This document shows positions 42,682 through 52,566 of a stretch of DNA of 64,000 nt, one piece after another; the first letter of the stretch is position 1, and each line of letters begins with the position of its first letter. The stretch is from Allofranklinella schreckenbergeri (GTDB lineage: Bacteria > Pseudomonadota > Gammaproteobacteria > Burkholderiales > Burkholderiaceae_C). The position numbers were made by a program, and so were the translations under genes. The stretch spans positions 95,669-159,668 of the forward strand of contig NZ_RDQM01000009.1 in assembly GCF_003703475.1 (NCBI RefSeq), in the 5' to 3' direction. Under the pieces are notes generated by a model that made no database searches, was not told the DNA's origin, and worked only from the letters and a program-made list of their open reading frames with translations.

Positions 42682-45600
42682 TCATACGTCACGGTGTAAA
42701 TCAAATCCACGGCGCTGGTGGCGCCGGTTTCGCCGCGGGCGGTGAGGCGGCGGGTGATGTCGTAGAACACGTACAGCGTGCCCGCCGCGCCCGAGAGGCT
42801 GGCGACGTAGGTGACATAAAGCTGGTCGGAGAGGCGCTTGCCCACGGAGAGGCCGCCATCGCTCAGGCCCACTTCATCCAGCCCCAGGCCCTTGGCCAGG
42901 CCGCCGCCCAGGCTGCCCGCCAGCAGGCCCAGCGCGGCTTGCTGCATGGCCTGGCTGCCGCTGCCGCCGCCACTGCCGGGCGAGCGGCCCAGCACCACCC
43001 AGGAGAGGGCTTCGGATTCGGGCAGGGGCGGCTCGGAGTACAGCTTGACGCGCGGCGCCTTTGCGGTGCCGGTGATGCGCACGCCCGCGCGCACGTCGAT
43101 GTCGGGGCGGATGGCCAGCATGTCCAGCGACGGGTTGTCGTAAGGGCCGTTGAAGCGCACCACGCCTTGCTCGACGTTGAGCGCCTGGCCCCAGGCGCGG
43201 TAGCGGCCCTCGTCGGTGCGCACTTCGCCCACGATGGAAATGGGGGCCTTGCCGCGCGTGGTGTTGCGAATGTCCAGCTCGCCCTCCAGGCGGGTGGTGA
43301 TGCCATAGCCTTGCAGGGCAAAGTCGCGCCCCAGGTTGAGCTGGATGTGCATGTCCATCGGCTTGGCCGTTTGCAGCTCGCCACGCGGCATAAGCGCATC
43401 GGCGGCGGCTTCGGCAGCGGCTTGGGCGGCATCGCTGGCGCGCACGACGACGACATCGCTGCCCAGCGTGGGCGCGCCCGACTCGGGCAGGGTGATGGAG
43501 GCGCGGTCGATGGTGATGTCGCCGCGCACGCGCAGCGCGCCATCGCGCAGCGTGGCCGAGAGCGGGCCGCTGAGGCTGATCTGGCGGTCGTTGCGCGCCA
43601 GCGCCTGCATGGCCTCCAGGCGCGCTTGCACCTCCATGGCAATGCCGCTGCCCGCGCTGCCGTCGGCCTGGGCGCGCACGCCGCTCCAGTCGATATGGCC
43701 GCTGGCGCGCATGTGCCCGCGCTCGGTCGGGGCGGGGGTGCGGTTGCCGCTGCGCCCCGGCACGTAGGCGTTGCTGCCGGTGCCGCCTTGGAAAACCAGC
43801 TCCTCAATCAGCAAACGCTCGCCCTGCAATTGCGCGCGCAGGCGGCCATCGTGCAAATCCACGCCGTCGAGCACGGAGCGCAGGCTCAGCCCATCGGCCT
43901 GAATCGGGCCTTGCAACTGGGGCGCTTGCAGCGTGCCCGCGAGCTGGATATCGGCTTTGAGCGCGCCGCCAATGCGCCAGCCCAGCGGGGCCAGCGCAGC
44001 CCATACGCCCAAGTCGGGCAGGCTGGCGCGGAGGTGGCCGCCCAGCGGCGTCGGCTCGGGCAGGCTCCAGCCGCCGCCCTGGCGGGCCAGGGGGATGCGG
44101 GCCTGGGCGTTGATCTGCCCAGCGCGCTCGGCGTCCCACAGCAGCGTGGCGTTCAGCGCGTCGCCGCTCGATTGCAGGCGCAGGCGCACATCGCGCAGGC
44201 CTGCGGCCAAGGCATCGCTGGCATTGCGGCGCGGTGCGCGCGCGGTTTTGCTGGCGCTGGCTGTGGCGCCCTGGCCTTGCGCGGCCTGCACGGGCGCGGC
44301 GCTGTCGCCCAGCCACACATCGCCGCTGTCTCGCCCCAGCTCGGCGCTGACGCGGGCGGTGTCGCCCAGGTCGATGTCCCATTGGCCGCTCAGCATCAGG
44401 GTCGAGCGCATGCCTGCGCCAGCCAGCGGCGGGTTGTCGGGGGCGAGGCCGTCCAGCCATGCCAGCGCCAGGCCCTTGAGCTGGCCGCGGCTTTGCAGCC
44501 GCAGCGCGCCGTTGGCGGTTTGCGTGAATTGCAGCGGCTCCCAGCGCAGCGTCAGCGCCTGGCTGGCCGCGCCTTGGGTGACGCTGGCTGGCGGCGTCAC
44601 GCGCGCCTGGCCGCCCTGAGCGCGCAGCGCCAGCGTGGGCTGGGTCTGGACATCGAAGCGCCAATCGTCTTCCACATGCCATTGCCAGGGCGTTTTCTGC
44701 CCCGGCAGGGTGAGCGCAGCGGCCCATTGCGCCAGCGTGACGCGCCAGATGGGGCGCTGGGCGGCGCCGGTTTGGGCCAGTTGGGCGCGGGTGTCCAGCT
44801 TGGCGTGGGCGCCGTTGGCCAGGGCATCGCCTTTGAGGCTGAAGCTGGCCGCGGCCAGATTGCCTTGCAAGCGGGCGTCGAGCTGGCGGATGTCGATCTG
44901 CGTTGCCGCCTGGGCGGCGGGGGCTTGGCTTGTCTGGGCGGGTTGGGTGGTTTTTGCGGCTTTCACCTGCTTCTTGCCCTGGGCTTGGGTGGCGCTGGCT
45001 TTGGCCGCTGGTGCGGGCGCGCTGGCGGGCAGGCTTAGCTTCAGGCCCGCGCTGTGGGCGTGGGCGTCGATGCGCAGTTGGGGGTGGCGCGCGGGGTTTT
45101 GCAGGCCTTCAAGCCATTGCTGCCAGCCGCCTTGCCATTGGGCGTCGAGCTGGGCGCTGCCGCTGGCTTGCAAGGCGGGCAAGGCCGCGCCCACGATGGG
45201 CAGGCCGCGCAGCCAGGCGGCGGTGTCTTGCGCGGAGGCCAGTTGCAGCGACAACTTGCCGCCGCCGCTGGCCGCTTGCATGGCGGCGTCGGCGCTCAGG
45301 TTCAGGCCGGGGGCGCGGGCGTTGACGGTGGCCTGCACCTGGCTGGCATCGGGCAGGCTCAGGTGGAGTTTGCTGGCCTGAACTTGGGCCTGGAAGGCGT
45401 CGAGCGTGAGGCGCTCCAGTACCAGGGCATCGGGCTGCCAGCGGCCTTTGGTTTGGATGGCGCGCACATCCCAGGGGCTGCGTGCGGGGGCGGCTTTGGC
45501 GGAAGGGTTGGCAACGACGGTCGCGCCGTGGCTGCGGATGTCGGCCTCAAAGGCTATGCCCTGGCGCAGATCGCCCTGGGCTTGCAGCGTGCCGCTGAGG

Positions 45601-48092
45601 GGGGGCGCTTGTTCGGCGGCCAGTTGGCTGTGCAGGCGCACCAGCGGCAGGCGTTGCAGCTCGGCTTGCACGTGCAGGGCTTGCGTGGCCGGCTCGAAAT
45701 GGCCTTGCAGTTGCAATTGGCCTTCGCCCACGCGGGCTTGCAGGCTGTGGGCGCTCCAGCGCTCGGGGGCGATGTGGGCCTGGGCCAGCAGTTGCGTCAG
45801 CGGCAGGCGCTGGGCGTCGAGCAGGCCGGGCTGGGCGTTGCGGATGTCGGCTTCGATGTCCCATTCGGCCTGGGCCAGGTCGGCGGTGAGGGCGGTATTG
45901 GCCGGGCGGGCGCTGGCGTTGCCGCTGAGCGCGGTTTCTGGCAGGCCGGCCATGAGGGGCTGCAAGTTCAGGGTCTGCAATTGCAGTTGCAGCGCGCTGG
46001 CGGGCAGGTGGGTGGGGCGCAGGTCGCCCGCCAGGGTGATGCGACCGGCCGGGGCGCTGCCGTGCAGGTCGATGGCTGCTTGCTCGATGTGCAGCGCTGG
46101 GGCCTGGGGCGCGCCTGCGGGGGCATCTGTGGGTGCGGCAGGGCGGTAGTGCAGGCGGGCGTCGATGTGGCGCACGGGCAGGCGCGCAGCGGTTGTGACA
46201 GGGGCGGAGCTTGGATCAGCGGCGGCGGCTGGGGGCGCAGCGTTGGCGGCCCAGGGGCCGGGGCGGCGGTTTTCCAGCCGGGCTTGCAGCGCCCAGGCGG
46301 CATCGGCCAGGGCGGTGTGGGCGGTGGCGGCGGGGGTGATGTCTACGCGGCCATGCAAATCGGTTTCGGGCGCGGCGGGGTGCAGGGCGTGGGCGTTCAG
46401 GCCCGCCAGTTCCACGTGCGCTTGCTGCACGGGCTGGCGGCGCCAGGGGTGCAGGGCGGCTTGCAGGTGCGCGCGCGTGGCGGCATGGGTGGCTGCGTCC
46501 GTGGCCGCGCTGGGGGGGGCGGGCGGCGTTTGCAGCAGGTTTTTGGGGGCGGCCTGGTTGGGGGCTTGCTCGTGGGCGTCCAGGCGCAGGTGCACCATGG
46601 CGGCATCGCCGCCTGCGAGGCTGCCGTCGGCGCTGAGCCAGGCGTGCAGGGGAGCGGGCACATCGGGGCTGAGGGCGCTGAGCCAGGCGCCAAGCTGGGC
46701 TTGCAGGGTCAGCGTGGTGTCGTGCAGGCGCAGCTCGGCCTGGGCTTGGCTGGCGCCGTAGTGCAGGCTGTGCAGTTGCAGGGCGTGCCAGGGGGTGGCG
46801 TAGTGGTAGTCGGCGGCGAGCTGGTCGATGGCGTAAAGGGTGGGGGCGGCTGGCGTGCCGGGTGCGCCAGGCTTGGCGGGCGTGGTGGCGGGTTGCACTT
46901 CCAGTCGATCCACGCGCAGGGGCAGGCGGATGGCGATGGGCAAGCGCACGTGCGCTGGCATGGCGGCGGGCGCGGGGGGCTGGGCAGGCTCGGGCTGGGC
47001 GGTGAGCTGCACGCGCACGCGCTCGGCGTGCAGGGTGCGTACGTGCAGGGCGCGCTCCAGCAGTTGCCACAAGTCCCAGTCGAGGTGCAGGCCGTCGATT
47101 TCCAGCGCCGTGCCGGGCATGTGCCAGTGCAGGCGCTGGATGCGCCCGCCTGCGGTGAGGGAGCCGCTGGCGCCTTCGTAGTGCAGGGCTTGGTCGGCGG
47201 GCAAAAAGCGCTGGGCCAGTTGCAGCGCGCGCGGCAGCGAGCCGTCGCGGCTGGCCCAGACCAGCAGTGCGCCGATGAGCAAGGCCAGCGCCAGCACCAG
47301 GCCCAGCAGCAGCCACAGCAGGCGCTTGAGCCAGCGTGCGAGGGCTTTGGGTGCGGGCTGGGGCGCAGGTTGTGGTGCAGATGGGGATGCGGGCGGCGCA
47401 GAGCCGGGGGGGATGGGGCTGGGCGGCATGGGGCCTGTGGGAGGGGGCGGTTCGGTCAAGGCCGAGGTGGCGGCTGGAGCGGCCAGGGGCGCTGCCGCAG
47501 GCGCTTGAGGTGCTTGAGGTGCTTGGGACTGCGCAGGGCGGGCGGCGGTTTGCGGGGTTTGTGTGGCGTGCGTTTGCAGCGCAGCAGCGGCGGGGGTGGC
47601 GGCAGGGATGGCAGCTTGGGGGGCGCTGGGCGATGGGGCGGGGGCTGGCAGCGGCATGGGCTGGCTGCTGGCGCCCTGGAGGTTGGCGGTGGCGATGCTG
47701 CGGGCGATTGCCTCGGCGGCGGCGTGCAGGGCGTCCAGCCTGGTTTGCAGGGCGTTGCAATCGGCCAGCAGGGGGGCGATGGCGGCGGCGTTGTCTTCGG
47801 TCGCGGGCAGGGTTTGGATGGCCGCTTCCAGGCGTTGGGCGATGTCGCCGATCTCGCGCGCGCCGGTCAGCCACGCGCTGTTTTTGAGGGTGTGCAGCAG
47901 GTGCAGCGCCTCATGGCGGGTTTTGAACGAGGGGGGCACGCCAATCCAGCTTTGCAGGATGCCGCGCAGGTGGGGCAGTTGCCGGGCGGCTTCTTCCTCG
48001 AAGATGGGGAACAGGTCGGGGTCCAGTTGGGCCAGAAGCGCCAGCGCGCTGGCGCTGCAATGGGCAGGGGAGGAAGGGGCGGAGGCGTTCAT
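42678..48092 (-). CDS. tamB: Translocation and assembly module TamB with N-terminal Hpt-like domain
   Basis: TamB spans the periplasm and, with TamA, aids outer-membrane biogenesis and lipid transport. The ATG at 48092 (MNASAPSSPAH) is used, giving 1804 aa; an ATG at 48152 is also possible. Residues 250-1804 follow TamB: one membrane helix (256-280), a long beta-rich repeat region, and the C-terminal DUF490 domain ending LYVFYDITRRLTARGETG. Residues about 15-130 instead resemble the Hpt domains of ChpA/PilL, with DPDLFPIFEEEAARQLPHL and LLHTLKNSAWLTGAREIGDI (phospho-acceptor His67). They are joined by a Pro/Ala-rich linker (140-250). Ordinary TamB begins at the membrane helix. The whole sequence is one continuous frame. 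Confidence 0.9.
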   Translation of the reverse strand: MNASAPSSPAHCSASALALLAQLDPDLFPIFEEEAARQLPHLRGILQSWIGVPPSFKTRHEALHLLHTLKNSAWLTGAREIGDIAQRLEAAIQTLPATEDNAAAIAPLLADCNALQTRLDALHAAAEAIARSIATANLQGASSQPMPLPAPAPSPSAPQAAIPAATPAAAALQTHATQTPQTAARPAQSQAPQAPQAPAAAPLAAPAATSALTEPPPPTGPMPPSPIPPGSAPPASPSAPQPAPQPAPKALARWLKRLLWLLLGLVLALALLIGALLVWASRDGSLPRALQLAQRFLPADQALHYEGASGSLTAGGRIQRLHWHMPGTALEIDGLHLDWDLWQLLERALHVRTLHAERVRVQLTAQPEPAQPPAPAAMPAHVRLPIAIRLPLRVDRLEVQPATTPAKPGAPGTPAAPTLYAIDQLAADYHYATPWHALQLHSLHYGASQAQAELRLHDTTLTLQAQLGAWLSALSPDVPAPLHAWLSADGSLAGGDAAMVHLRLDAHEQAPNQAAPKNLLQTPPAPPSAATDAATHAATRAHLQAALHPWRRQPVQQAHVELAGLNAHALHPAAPETDLHGRVDITPAATAHTALADAAWALQARLENRRPGPWAANAAPPAAAADPSSAPVTTAARLPVRHIDARLHYRPAAPTDAPAGAPQAPALHIEQAAIDLHGSAPAGRITLAGDLRPTHLPASALQLQLQTLNLQPLMAGLPETALSGNASARPANTALTADLAQAEWDIEADIRNAQPGLLDAQRLPLTQLLAQAHIAPERWSAHSLQARVGEGQLQLQGHFEPATQALHVQAELQRLPLVRLHSQLAAEQAPPLSGTLQAQGDLRQGIAFEADIRSHGATVVANPSAKAAPARSPWDVRAIQTKGRWQPDALVLERLTLDAFQAQVQASKLHLSLPDASQVQATVNARAPGLNLSADAAMQAASGGGKLSLQLASAQDTAAWLRGLPIVGAALPALQASGSAQLDAQWQGGWQQWLEGLQNPARHPQLRIDAHAHSAGLKLSLPASAPAPAAKASATQAQGKKQVKAAKTTQPAQTSQAPAAQAATQIDIRQLDARLQGNLAAASFSLKGDALANGAHAKLDTRAQLAQTGAAQRPIWRVTLAQWAAALTLPGQKTPWQWHVEDDWRFDVQTQPTLALRAQGGQARVTPPASVTQGAASQALTLRWEPLQFTQTANGALRLQSRGQLKGLALAWLDGLAPDNPPLAGAGMRSTLMLSGQWDIDLGDTARVSAELGRDSGDVWLGDSAAPVQAAQGQGATASASKTARAPRRNASDALAAGLRDVRLRLQSSGDALNATLLWDAERAGQINAQARIPLARQGGGWSLPEPTPLGGHLRASLPDLGVWAALAPLGWRIGGALKADIQLAGTLQAPQLQGPIQADGLSLRSVLDGVDLHDGRLRAQLQGERLLIEELVFQGGTGSNAYVPGRSGNRTPAPTERGHMRASGHIDWSGVRAQADGSAGSGIAMEVQARLEAMQALARNDRQISLSGPLSATLRDGALRVRGDITIDRASITLPESGAPTLGSDVVVVRASDAAQAAAEAAADALMPRGELQTAKPMDMHIQLNLGRDFALQGYGITTRLEGELDIRNTTRGKAPISIVGEVRTDEGRYRAWGQALNVEQGVVRFNGPYDNPSLDMLAIRPDIDVRAGVRITGTAKAPRVKLYSEPPLPESEALSWVVLGRSPGSGGGSGSQAMQQAALGLLAGSLGGGLAKGLGLDEVGLSDGGLSVGKRLSDQLYVTYVASLSGAAGTLYVFYDITRRLTARGETGATSAVDLIYTVTYD

Positions 48093-48156
48093 AGAGCGGT
48101 GCAGGGGGCGGCGTGTGCAGGCATCAAGGGGCCGCAAGAGCACGTGGCCCATGTGT

Positions 48157-48233
48157 ATTTATCAATCAAAAAGAAATAAAAGCAATGCATTTCGGCAATT
48201 TGGTATTGAAGTGATTTTTCCTTTGGTTTGCTG
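48157..48233 (+). repeat. Dispersed intergenic palindromic repeat, copy 12
   Basis: Arms ATCAATCAAAAAGAAATAAA and TTTTTCCTTTGGTTTG, core GCATTTCGGCAATTTGG. It lies between tamA and tamB, ending 8 bp from the tamA stop. Confidence 0.88.
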
Positions 48234-48240
48234 TTTTGGG

Positions 48241-50226
48241 TTAGAACGTAAAACCCATGCGCAGGTGCAGGCGCACTTGCTTTTCCTGGATGCCGTAGGC
48301 CAGATCGGCCTGCATGGGGCCGACGGGGCTGTTCCAGCGCAGGCCAGCGCCCAGGCCGGTGTGCAGCTTTAAGTGGCCGGTGTTGTTGGCCACCGCGCCG
48401 GTGTCGAGAAAGACGGCGCTCTCCCAATCGTGGACGTTGCCCATGAGGGTGAGGGGGCGCTGCCATTCCAGGCTGGCCACGCCCATGTAGCGCCCGCCGT
48501 AGAGCTTGCCGCTGGCGGCGCGTGTGCCGATGCTGTGGTAGCTGTAGCCGCGCACGGTGGCGTCGCCGCCGGTGAGAAACAGCAGCGAGGCGGGCACGCG
48601 CGTGGCCGAGTTGGCGACGACGGCGCCGAGCTCGCCGCGCAGGGCCAGGCGGCTGCGCCGTCCGGCCTCGTTGCGCTGGCCCAGGGGCCAAAAGCCTTGC
48701 GCGCGCAGGCGCGTGCGGGCAAAGGGTTTGCGCTCGGGCGTGAGGGTGTAGCCCGCGCCCAGCTCGGCGCCCAGGCCAAAACCGGCGGTGGGGTTGGTTT
48801 TGTTGTTGAAGTAGCGCCCCGTCCAGCTGTAGCTGCCCAGCAGCGCGGAGGAGGAGCCCAGGCCGTTGCCGGTGACCTGGCTCATGTCGTATTGCAGGTA
48901 GTAGCGCCGCTCGATGTGGCCCACGGTTTTGCTGCGCCCGCCGGTGAGCGAGAGGGTGTTGGTCTTGTAATCGCCCACGTCCTCGCGGCTGAGGCTGCCG
49001 CCCAGGTACCAGGCCCAGCCGTTGCGCTGGGGCAGGGCGCTCCAGCGCGTGCTGGCTTTTTGTGCGCGCATGTCCAGCGCGACCTGGCTGACGGCGCGCC
49101 AGCCCAGCGGCCAGAGTTGGTTGTGCACGTGGTCCAGCGACAGGCGTGCGCCCGCATCGGTGCTCAGGCCCACGCCAAAGACCAGCTTCTGGTAGGGCGC
49201 TTCGCGCAGTTGGGCGATGACGGTGGCGTTGTCCGGCTCGCTGTCGGTATCGATCATCAAAAAGGCCGATTCGAAGTAGCCGCTGGAGGCCAGGCGCTGC
49301 TGCGCGTCCAGCAGCGCTTCCTCGCTGTAATCGGCCCCGGTGGGGATGCGGGCGATGTGGCTGATGCCTTCGGCGTCGTAGCGCTCCAGGCCCTGGAGCT
49401 GGAGCGCGCCGAAGCGGTAGGCGGGGCCGCTGTCGTAGCGCACGCGCAAGTCCACGCGGTTGGCGTCGGCGTCTACGCGCGCCTGGCTGTCGCTGATTTG
49501 CGCGGTGGGGTAGCGCAGCTTTTGCAGCTCGCGCAGGCCGCCTTGTTTGGCGCTGTCCCACTCGGTTTGGGTGAAGGCGCTGCCCTCTTTGAGCGGCCAA
49601 CGCCGCTCGATGCGCGCGCGCTGGCGCTGGGCCGCGGGGTTGTCTGCCGCATCGCCCTCGAAGGCGATGGCGTGGCTGGCGATGGTGGCCTGGGGGCCAG
49701 GCTCAACGTCGATGACGATGGTGCGCGGGGCCAGCTCGGTTTCGCCTTCTTCCAGCGTGTCGCCTTCTTGCACGCGCAGTTGTAGCTCGGGGTTGAAGTA
49801 GCCCAGCGCGGCCAGCAGGTCGCTGGCGTTGGTGCGGGCTTCGGCCAGCAGGCGGTTGAACTCGGTCTGGCGCAGATCGGGAAAGCGCGTGTAGCGCTGC
49901 AAGCTCAGGTGGCGCTCCAGATGCTTGGCGATGGCGCGATCGCTGCTGTTGACTTGCACATCAAAGGCCAGCGCGCCCTGGCTGGCGCTGCTGGTGGGGG
50001 TGGCGTCGGCCGCTTGGGCGTCGGCGTTTTTCTTGCCCAGCACGCCACAGCCGCTCAGCGCCAGCGCAGCGCACGCCACCGCGCACACCGCCGCCAGGGG
50101 GCCGACGGCCGTGCGGGGGCGTGGCAGGGCGGCTGGAGCGGCGGCCCTGATAGCGGTCGCGGCAGCCGTTTGAGCAGCCGTTGGGGTAGCCGTTTGAGCA
50201 GCGGTGAAAAGGGGGCGATCTCTCAT
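48241..50226 (-). CDS. tamA: Outer-membrane translocation protein TamA
   Basis: A BamA-family outer-membrane protein that partners TamB. The ATG at 50226 (MRDRPLFTAAQT) gives 661 aa. An upstream ATG at 50313 would start inside a repeat copy and is not used. Ala-rich N-terminus, then a lipobox-like ALSGCG, POTRA domains (QRYTRFPDLRQTEFNRLL; YRFGALQLQGLERYDAEG) and a C-terminal 16-strand barrel with the RGY motif (ATVRGYSYHSIG), ending in RLHLRMGFTF with a terminal Phe. tamB follows on the same strand after 148 bp that hold a repeat. Confidence 0.92.
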   Translation of the reverse strand: MRDRPLFTAAQTATPTAAQTAAATAIRAAAPAALPRPRTAVGPLAAVCAVACAALALSGCGVLGKKNADAQAADATPTSSASQGALAFDVQVNSSDRAIAKHLERHLSLQRYTRFPDLRQTEFNRLLAEARTNASDLLAALGYFNPELQLRVQEGDTLEEGETELAPRTIVIDVEPGPQATIASHAIAFEGDAADNPAAQRQRARIERRWPLKEGSAFTQTEWDSAKQGGLRELQKLRYPTAQISDSQARVDADANRVDLRVRYDSGPAYRFGALQLQGLERYDAEGISHIARIPTGADYSEEALLDAQQRLASSGYFESAFLMIDTDSEPDNATVIAQLREAPYQKLVFGVGLSTDAGARLSLDHVHNQLWPLGWRAVSQVALDMRAQKASTRWSALPQRNGWAWYLGGSLSREDVGDYKTNTLSLTGGRSKTVGHIERRYYLQYDMSQVTGNGLGSSSALLGSYSWTGRYFNNKTNPTAGFGLGAELGAGYTLTPERKPFARTRLRAQGFWPLGQRNEAGRRSRLALRGELGAVVANSATRVPASLLFLTGGDATVRGYSYHSIGTRAASGKLYGGRYMGVASLEWQRPLTLMGNVHDWESAVFLDTGAVANNTGHLKLHTGLGAGLRWNSPVGPMQADLAYGIQEKQVRLHLRMGFTF

Positions 50227-50267
50227 GGGCCGTATTTTGCCATTGGCCGCTGCGGCGATGCAGGGCA

Positions 50268-50345
50268 TTTCAATCAACGGAAAATTGATTTGATTTGTAT
50301 GTTGCCGAATCAAGGTGGTTTTATTTCCTAATGATTTGTAAAATA
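50268..50345 (-). repeat. Dispersed intergenic palindromic repeat, copy 13
   Basis: Arms TTCAATCAACGGAAAATT and TTATTTCCTAATGATTTG, core ATGTTGCCGAATCAAGG in reverse orientation. It lies between yceD and tamA, 41 bp upstream of the tamA start. Confidence 0.88.
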
Positions 50346-50403
50346 AAAGACCTTACGGCGCTGCATGGATGGCTTGCAAGCAGGGGGCTTGCAGCAGGGG
50401 GGC

Positions 50404-51015
50404 TTAGTCGGCCTGTTCGCCGCCGTGGCCGCCGTGGCCGTTGGGGCGGGGTTTGCGCTCTGCGCCCTCCAGGGGCTGGGTCAGCAATTGGGCGAGCTGG
50501 GCGAAGGGGCGGTTTGTCTCGCCGCCTGCGGCGTTGAAGGCCGCGTCGGCGCTGTGCAGCGGGGCGGGGCTGTCGCAGGCTTCGTGCTTGACCAGCGGCG
50601 GCAGGGCCAGCAGCAAATCGTCCTCGATCAGCGTGAACACGTTCAGCGGGCCTTGCAGGGCCAGCACGTCTTCTTCGGCGTCCTCATCTTCTTGCTCGGC
50701 CTGGGCTTCGGTGGCGACGAAGCGGAACCATTGGTCGCTTTGCACGGTGGTTTCGGACGGTTGCAGGCAGCGCTGGCAGGTCAGCGCCAGCGTGGTGTGG
50801 GCCTGGCAGTGCAGCCAGGGCATGGGCTGGCCTGCGGCATCGCGGCGCAGTTCGGCGGCGATGCGCCAATGCACGGCGCGATCGGCGCTGGCGACGCCGC
50901 TGGCCAGCTCGGCGGCCAGGCGGGGGAAGTCGCTCAAGGGGCTGGTGTGCTCGGCCTGGCCGTTGCGGGCGGCAAAGGCGCTGATGTCCAGGTGGCGCAA
51001 GTTGGGGTGTTCCAT
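50404..51015 (-). CDS. yceD: YceD/DUF177 family protein
   Basis: The family is linked to 23S rRNA maturation and normally lies directly before rpmF (ribosomal protein L32). The ATG at 51015 gives 203 aa. The conserved LTCQRCLQP (C-x2-C) lies near residue 80, with WFRFVATEAQAEQED and NVFTLIEDDLLLALPPLVKH. The C-terminus is extended and Gly/His-rich (PNGHGGHGGEQAD). rpmF is not present downstream; repeat copy 13 and tamA follow instead. Confidence 0.85.
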   Translation of the reverse strand: MEHPNLRHLDISAFAARNGQAEHTSPLSDFPRLAAELASGVASADRAVHWRIAAELRRDAAGQPMPWLHCQAHTTLALTCQRCLQPSETTVQSDQWFRFVATEAQAEQEDEDAEEDVLALQGPLNVFTLIEDDLLLALPPLVKHEACDSPAPLHSADAAFNAAGGETNRPFAQLAQLLTQPLEGAERKPRPNGHGGHGGEQAD

Positions 51016-51074
51016 CGGGGGGCTTTCCAAAAAAATGTTGAATGGCTTTTCACAAGGGCGCTTTGCAAAAGCGC

Positions 51075-52154
51075 TTACAAGGGCGCGGGCGGGTCGAACA
51101 AATCGCCCGCGCGCTGCGCCGGGGGCATGAGGCCGAAGTGCCGCCAGGCGGCGGCGGTGGCGATGCGTCCGCGCGGCGTGCGCTGCAAATAGCCTTGCTG
51201 GATGAGGTAGGGCTCGATCACGTCTTCGATCGTGCCTGCTTCTTCGCCAATGCTGGCGGCGACGTTGTCCAGCCCGACGGGGCCGCCGTCGAAGCGGTGC
51301 AGCACGGCTTCGAGGAGTTTGCGGTCCATCACGTCAAAGCCGATGGGGTCCACATCCAGCAGGGTCAGCGCCTGCTGGGCCATCTCCAGCGTGATGCGGC
51401 CCGTGCCTTTGACGTCGGCATAGTCGCGGATGCGCCGCAGCAGCCGGTTGGCAATGCGCGGGGTGCCGCGCGAGCGGCGCGCCACTTCCAGGCTGGCGTC
51501 GGCATCGATGGGCGCGGCCAGCAGGCCGGCGCTGCGTGTGATGATCAGCGCCAGCTCCTCGGGCGTATAAAACTCCAGCCGCGCCACGATGCCGAAGCGG
51601 TCGCGCAGCGGGTTGGTGAGCATGCCCGCGCGCGTGGTTGCGCCCACCAGGGTAAAGGGCTGCAAATCCAGCTTGATGCTGCGCGCGGCCGGGCCTTCGC
51701 CGATCATGATGTCGATCTGGTAATCCTCCATCGCGGGGTAGAGGATTTCTTCCACCACGGGCGAGAGGCGGTGGATTTCATCGATGAACAGCACATCGTT
51801 GTGCTCCAGATTGGTCAGCAGCGCGGCCAAGTCGCGCGGCTTTTCCAGCACCGGGCCGCTGGTTTGGTGCAGTTTGACGCCCAACTCGGTGGCGATGATG
51901 TGGCTGAGCGTGGTCTTGCCCAGCCCCGGCGGGCCAAACAGCAGTACGTGGTCCAGCGCCTCGCCGCGCTTGCGCGCCGCACCGATGAAGATCTCCAACT
52001 GCTCGCGCGCCTTGGCCTGGCCCACGTACTCTTGCAGCGCCTTGGGGCGCAAGGCGCGCTCGAGCGCCTCCTCGCGCGCTGAGGCGCTGTGGGCGTTGAT
52101 CAGGCGCTGAGGCGGCGGGGCGGGGCTGGCCCAACTGTCGGTCTGGATGCTCAT
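51075..52154 (-). CDS. ruvB: Holliday junction branch-migration helicase RuvB
   Basis: The hexameric AAA+ motor that drives branch migration with RuvA. The ATG at 52154 ([11 protein letters not shown]) gives 359 aa. Walker A is [10 protein letters not shown], Walker B is [10 protein letters not shown], sensor 1 is [11 protein letters not shown], and the arginine-finger segment is [13 protein letters not shown]. The C-terminal winged helix ends with [15 protein letters not shown]. ruvA and ruvC are not adjacent. It is divergent from rimO. Confidence 0.97.
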   Translation of the reverse strand: MSIQTDSWASPAPPPQRLINAHSASAREEALERALRPKALQEYVGQAKAREQLEIFIGAARKRGEALDHVLLFGPPGLGKTTLSHIIATELGVKLHQTSGPVLEKPRDLAALLTNLEHNDVLFIDEIHRLSPVVEEILYPAMEDYQIDIMIGEGPAARSIKLDLQPFTLVGATTRAGMLTNPLRDRFGIVARLEFYTPEELALIITRSAGLLAAPIDADASLEVARRSRGTPRIANRLLRRIRDYADVKGTGRITLEMAQQALTLLDVDPIGFDVMDRKLLEAVLHRFDGGPVGLDNVAASIGEEAGTIEDVIEPYLIQQGYLQRTPRGRIATAAAWRHFGLMPPAQRAGDLFDPPAPL

Positions 52155-52566
52155 GGCAGGCGGTGCGGGGCGGGGCAGGGTGGCAAGCGCACGGGCAAGG
52201 GCGGGCGCATAGGCCAATGCGGCAAAACCGCATGAAAAACACAGGGCAAGGGGCGTGGGTCGCCCTCTGGCAAACCGGGCAGCATAGCGCAATGGTGGGC
52301 GTGGATGTGTCGCATGCAGCGTGAGACAGGCAGCGCTGTGCGGTTATGACGCCATCGCCCACGGCAGAGGCCATTAAAAAGGTGCGGCGCGCCAGATGCG
52401 GTCGTGCAGATGCGGTCGTGCAGGTGCGGGTGTCAATAGCAGTGCATTGCCACAGGCATTGCGCCTCTGCCACAATCGCCAGCCTTTTGCGGCCCTTTTC
52501 ACGGTTTGCGGCAATACGCCCGCACTACGCCTGCGCCGCTGCGATTGCCCTCCCACGATTTCCCTC
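52155..52566. other. Divergent intergenic region between ruvB and rimO
   Basis: A 412-bp gene-free region. It holds a perfect 14-bp tandem duplication (AGATGCGGTCGTGC, 52394-52421, with a partial third copy) and a plausible sigma-70 promoter for rimO (52447-52476). No copy of the dispersed AT-rich repeat is present, consistent with its preference for gene 3' ends. Confidence 0.6.
52447..52476 (+). promoter_or_regulatory. Probable sigma-70 promoter of rimO
   Basis: TTGCCA (52447-52452), an 18-bp spacer and CACAAT (52471-52476), 91 bp before the rimO start. Confidence 0.45.

Noticed and set aside
45054..48179. A 1041-codon open frame on the plus strand opposite tamB
   Set aside because: It has low-complexity Gly/Val/Gln-rich sequence with no family motif. 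It is the mirror of a very GC-rich Ala/Pro-coding gene whose own protein is clearly TamB.
48153..48240. Start of TamB at ATG 48152
   Set aside because: It lies next to a repeat element with no ribosome binding site. The downstream ATG at 48092 keeps the whole Hpt-like region. It remains a possible alternative.
50227..50313. Start of TamA at ATG 50313
   Set aside because: That start lies inside a dispersed repeat copy and would add unrelated residues. ATG 50226 is preferred.
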